Source: Thermoleophilia bacterium (GTDB lineage Bacteria > Actinomycetota > Thermoleophilia > Gaiellales > Gaiellaceae). From it: DNA of 15,086 bases. This document shows positions 11,783-15,086 of the stretch, one piece after another. Location of the stretch: NCBI GenBank assembly GCA_013362295.1, contig JABFWJ010000390.1, positions 1 through 15,086 on the forward strand. The letters are read 5' to 3'. How positions within the stretch are numbered: the first letter of the stretch is position 1; every line of letters starts with the position of its first letter. The notes beneath the pieces are model-generated. The model was given only the letters and a program-made list of their open reading frames with translations. It was not told the DNA's origin and ran no database searches. The translations under genes and the position numbers were made by a program.

Positions 11783-14700
11783 GTGGACCCGCTCACCGTC
11801 TTCTCGCCCGCGACGCGGGCCTGGTTCGAGCGCACGTTCGACGCTCCGACGCCGCCGCAGGCGCTCGGCTGGCCGGCGATCGCCTCGGGCGCGCACGTCC
11901 TGATCCAGGCGCCCACGGGCTCGGGCAAGACGCTGACCGCGTTCATGTACGCCGTCGACCGGCTGACCGCGAATCCCGGCACCGGCCTGCGGGTGCTCTA
12001 TGTCTCGCCGCTGAAGGCCCTCAACTACGACATCGAGCGCAACCTGCGCGGCCCGCTCGCCGGCCTGGAGTCGACGCTGCGCGTCGCAGTGCGCACCGGC
12101 GACACCCCGCAGCGGGAGCGGCGAGAGATCCTGAAGGAGCCGCCCGACATCCTGATCACGACGCCGGAGTCGCTCTACCTGATGCTGACGTCTCAGGCAC
12201 GCGAGATGCTGCGGTCGGTCGAGACGTTGATCGTCGACGAGGTGCACGCGGTCGCCGGTACGAAGCGCGGTGCGCACCTCGCGTTGTCGGTGGAGCGCCT
12301 GCAGGCGCTGGTCGAGGCGCCGATGCAGCGGATCGGATTGTCGGCCACCCAGCGGCCGATCGAGGAGATCGGCAAGTTCGTCAGCGGCGGCCGCGAGATC
12401 ACGATCGTCGACGCGGGAACGCGGAAGCCGCTCGACCTCGAGGTCGTCGTCCCGGTCGAAGACATGCGCGAGCTGGGCACGACGTCCTCGTACGAGAATC
12501 CCCCGGAGGCGGACGGGAGCGCCCTTCTCACCTCGACGGAGGGCGGCACCAACTCGATCTGGCCGTCGATCTACCCGGAGATCCTCCGGCTCGTCAACGA
12601 GCACCGCTCGACGATCGTGTTCGTGAACAACCGGCGTCTGGCCGAGCGGCTCGCACTGCGCCTGAACGAGCTGGCCGAGGCAGAGATCGCACGCGCCCAT
12701 CACGGGTCGCTGGCACGCGAGCAGCGCGTGCTCGTGGAGGAGGATCTGAAAGCCGGCCGCATTCCGTGCCTCGTCGCGACGTCGAGCCTGGAGCTGGGGA
12801 TCGACATGGGCGCCGTCGACCTCGTGATCCAGGTGGAGTCGCCGAAGTCGGTGGCACGCGGCCTGCAGCGCATCGGGCGCGCGGGCCACGAGCTCGGTGC
12901 GACCTCGAAGGGCCGTATCTTCCCGAAGTTCCGCGCCGACCTGCTCGAGAGCGCGGTCGTCGCACGCGCGATGCGCGGCGGCGAGATCGAGGAGACGAAG
13001 ATCCCGCGCAACCCGCTCGACGTGCTGGCACAGCAGATCGTTGCGATTTCGGCCGGCGCCGAAATCGCTAGTGACGAGCTGTATGCATTGGTAACGCGCG
13101 CCTACAACTTCCACGATTTGTCGCGGGCGCAGTTCGAGAACGTCCTCGACATGCTCGCCGGCCGCTACCCGTCCGACGAGTTCGCCGAGCTGCGGCCCCG
13201 CATCGTCTGGGACCGCACGGCCGGCGTGATCCGTGCGCGCGACGGTGCGCGCCGCCTTGCGGTGACGAATGCGGGGACGATCCCCGACCGCGGCCTGTTC
13301 GGCGTCTTTCTCGTCGACGGGGGCGGGCGCGTCGGCGAGCTCGACGAGGAGATGGTCTACGAGGCGCGCGCGGGACAGACGTTCCTGCTCGGCGCCTCGA
13401 CGTGGCGCATCGAGGAGATCACCCGCGACCGCGTCCTCGTCTCGCCGGCGCCCGGCGTCCCGGGGGCGGTCCCGTTCTGGAAAGGCGAGGGCGTCGGCCG
13501 CCCGTACGAGCTGGGCCAGAAGATCGGCGCCACGTCGCGGGAGCTCGCCGCCCTGAAGGACGACAAGGCGGTCGCGCGGTTGCAGGACGAGTACCACCTC
13601 GACGCGCGCGCGGCGCGCAACCTCCTCACGTTCCTGCGCGACCAGCACGATGCGACGGGGGCGATCCCCTCGGATCGCACGGTCGTCGTCGAGCGGTTCC
13701 GCGACGAGATCGGCGACTGGCGGGTCTGCATCCTCTCGCCGTTCGGCGGCCGGGTGCACGCGCCCTGGGCGATGGCGATCGCGGCGCGCCTCAAGGCGTC
13801 GCTCGGCATCGACGCCCAGTCGATCTGGTCGGACGACGGGATCGCGCTGCACTTCCCCGAGTCGGACGCACCGCCGCCGGTCGAGGAGCTGATCGTCGAC
13901 CCGGGCGAGGTCGAGGACCTCGTCGTCGCCGAGCTCGGCGACACCGCGCTCTTCGGTGCGCGCTTCCGCGAGAACGCCGGCCGCTCGCTGCTGATCCCGC
14001 GGCGCCGGCCCGGCGAGCGCACGCCGCTCTGGCAGCAGCGGCTGAAGTCGCAATCGCTGCTCCAGGTCGCACGAAAGTACGGCAGCTTCCCGGTGATCCT
14101 CGAGACGTACCGGGAGTGCCTGCAGGACGTCTTCGACCTGCCCGCGCTGCGCGGCCTGCTGCAGGGGCTCAAGACGCGGGAGCTCGACCTCGTCGAGGTC
14201 GAGACGCAGAGCGCGTCGCCGTACTCGGCCGCGCTCCTCTTCGACTACATCGCGACCTACATGTACGAGGACGACACGCCGCCGGCGGAGCGGCGCGCGC
14301 AGGCGCTGTCGCTCGATCGCGACCTGCTGCGCGAGCTGCTCGGGCAGGAGGAGCTACGCGACCTGCTCGACCACGACGCCGTCGAGGATGTCGAGCGGCA
14401 GCTGCGCGGCGATCCGAAGACGCCCGACCACCTGCACGACAAGCTGCGCGTGCGCGGCGACCTGCGCGCCGCGGAGTACGACCCATTGCTCGCCGCGCCG
14501 CTGCTCGCCGAGCGCCGGGCCCTGCTCGTCCGCATCGCCGGCGAGGAGCGCCTGATCGCGGTCGAGGACGCGGGCCGCTACCGCGACGCTCTCGGCGTGA
14601 TGCCGCCGTCGGGGCTTCCGGAGGCCTTCCTCGAGGGCGGTCCCGACGCGTTGCGGCAGCTCGTGCTGCGCTACGCGAAGGGTCGCGGCCCGTTCACGAC

Positions 14701-15086
14701 CGACGAGGCGAACGAGCGCTTCGGCCGCGACGTCTCGCCGATTCTGACCGCGCTCGAGGCCGACGAGCAGCTCGTGCGCGGCGAGCTCCGCCCCGGCGGT
14801 TCCGAACGTGAGTGGTGCGACCCGGACGTGCTCCGCCGGTTGCGGCGCGCGTCGCTCGCCGCGCTGCGCAAGGAGGTCGAGCCCGTGGAGCAGGAAGCGC
14901 TCGCGCGCTTCGCACCCGGTTGGCACGGGGTCGACCGCCGCGCATCGCTGCGCGAGGCACTCGTCCCGCTGCAGGCACTTGCGCTCCCGGTGGCGTTGTG
15001 GGAGTCCGAGCTGCTCCCGCGCCGCGTGCCGGGCTACCGGCCCGAGCACCTCGACGCGCTCACCGCGAGCGGCGAGGTCGTCTGGG
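11783..15086 (+). CDS. lhr: Lhr-family ATP-dependent DNA helicase (3' end beyond window)
   Basis: Lhr is a large superfamily 2 helicase that moves 3'-to-5' on single-stranded DNA and is linked to DNA repair. At least 1101 residues are encoded, with no stop to the window edge. RecA domain 1 holds the Walker A site APTGSGKT (K49), LYVSPLKALNYDIERNL, TTPESLYLML, the Walker B box DEVH (D152-H155) and SATQ (187-190). RecA domain 2 holds TIVFVNNRRLAERL, ATSSLELGIDMG and motif VI QRIGRAGH (362-369). A winged helix (about 410-480) and the Lhr-specific beta-barrel with its associated helices follow (FLVDGGGRVGELDEEMVYEA; ILSPFGGRVHAPWAMAIAARL; RELDLVEVETQSASPYSAAL). Beyond about residue 850 the chain continues with winged-helix-like segments (GPFTTDEANERFG), so this is the long form with a C-terminal extension (E. 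coli Lhr has about 1,540 residues). GTG 11783 gives MDPLTVFSPATRAWFERTF, a normal Lhr start. I read the frame through and found no frameshift. Confidence 0.95.
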   Translation, partial: MDPLTVFSPATRAWFERTFDAPTPPQALGWPAIASGAHVLIQAPTGSGKTLTAFMYAVDRLTANPGTGLRVLYVSPLKALNYDIERNLRGPLAGLESTLRVAVRTGDTPQRERREILKEPPDILITTPESLYLMLTSQAREMLRSVETLIVDEVHAVAGTKRGAHLALSVERLQALVEAPMQRIGLSATQRPIEEIGKFVSGGREITIVDAGTRKPLDLEVVVPVEDMRELGTTSSYENPPEADGSALLTSTEGGTNSIWPSIYPEILRLVNEHRSTIVFVNNRRLAERLALRLNELAEAEIARAHHGSLAREQRVLVEEDLKAGRIPCLVATSSLELGIDMGAVDLVIQVESPKSVARGLQRIGRAGHELGATSKGRIFPKFRADLLESAVVARAMRGGEIEETKIPRNPLDVLAQQIVAISAGAEIASDELYALVTRAYNFHDLSRAQFENVLDMLAGRYPSDEFAELRPRIVWDRTAGVIRARDGARRLAVTNAGTIPDRGLFGVFLVDGGGRVGELDEEMVYEARAGQTFLLGASTWRIEEITRDRVLVSPAPGVPGAVPFWKGEGVGRPYELGQKIGATSRELAALKDDKAVARLQDEYHLDARAARNLLTFLRDQHDATGAIPSDRTVVVERFRDEIGDWRVCILSPFGGRVHAPWAMAIAARLKASLGIDAQSIWSDDGIALHFPESDAPPPVEELIVDPGEVEDLVVAELGDTALFGARFRENAGRSLLIPRRRPGERTPLWQQRLKSQSLLQVARKYGSFPVILETYRECLQDVFDLPALRGLLQGLKTRELDLVEVETQSASPYSAALLFDYIATYMYEDDTPPAERRAQALSLDRDLLRELLGQEELRDLLDHDAVEDVERQLRGDPKTPDHLHDKLRVRGDLRAAEYDPLLAAPLLAERRALLVRIAGEERLIAVEDAGRYRDALGVMPPSGLPEAFLEGGPDALRQLVLRYAKGRGPFTTDEANERFGRDVSPILTALEADEQLVRGELRPGGSEREWCDPDVLRRLRRASLAALRKEVEPVEQEALARFAPGWHGVDRRASLREALVPLQALALPVALWESELLPRRVPGYRPEHLDALTASGEVVW

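Noticed and set aside
11747..14053. 768-residue open frame on the minus strand opposite lhr
   Set aside because: It is an antisense shadow in a GC-rich gene. It has no domain, while every helicase motif is present on the plus strand.
13402..14811. 469-residue open frame on the plus strand inside lhr
   Set aside because: It looked at first like a sign of a frameshift, but the lhr frame reads through the same bases with good Lhr sequence. The alternative product is Arg/Ala-rich without motifs.
1..15086. Mobile element, prophage, toxin-antitoxin, CRISPR or defence island
   Set aside because: There is no transposase, integrase, direct-repeat array, tRNA or composition shift. All genes look native to a GC-rich chromosome.

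Overview
The window is a GC-rich (roughly 70% G+C by eye), gene-dense piece of bacterial chromosome. The protein set, the many GTG starts, the 4-base GTGA/ATGA gene overlaps and the apparently leaderless gene starts suggest an actinobacterium. My best guess is a Thermoleophilia-type lineage (Gaiellales or Solirubrobacterales). That placement is inferred from style and gene content, not from a marker-gene comparison. I see no rRNA, tRNA, CRISPR array, IS element, prophage or attachment site.

Layout. (1) 1-690: the C-terminal part of a primary-type sigma-70 factor, cut by the left edge. A strong hairpin follows it in the gap before the next gene. (2) 789-2842: a two-gene unit, an M20 dipeptidase and a PHP/CpsB-type phosphoesterase, overlapping by GTGA. 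(3) 2839-5279, minus strand: a secreted protein with an internal duplication and, upstream of it, an amidohydrolase of the YtcJ type. The 188-bp gap between these two holds two near-identical hairpins and a small palindrome. (4) 5299-10212: a plus-strand run of six genes, namely a tandem VOC (glyoxalase-fold) protein, an acyl-CoA dehydrogenase, two paralogous SAM methyltransferases, a stand-alone LigD-type primase-polymerase and a one-TM protein. The last five are joined by overlaps and almost certainly form one operon. (5) 10277-11507, minus strand: a Tat-exported intradiol-dioxygenase-like protein followed by a small HhH-GPD protein. (6) 11574-11759: a 61-residue membrane protein. (7) 11783 to the right edge: a long Lhr-family helicase, open to the end of the window with no stop or frameshift.

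How the genes fit together. DNA repair recurs among them: LigD-type polymerase, HhH-GPD protein and Lhr. They lie in separate transcription units, so a shared pathway is only suggested. The metabolic genes (dipeptidase, amidohydrolase, VOC, acyl-CoA dehydrogenase) look like scattered housekeeping or catabolic functions.

Two features go beyond gene calling. Several genes start 6 to 10 bases after a TANNNT box with no Shine-Dalgarno, as expected of leaderless transcripts. One gene, the secreted duplicated protein, instead has a perfect AGGAGG. Second, three hairpins in two separate gaps share a GAAYCTGRTTYG-type stem and look like members of a dispersed palindromic repeat family. I did not find a convincing new multi-gene system; most of the window is ordinary chromosome.
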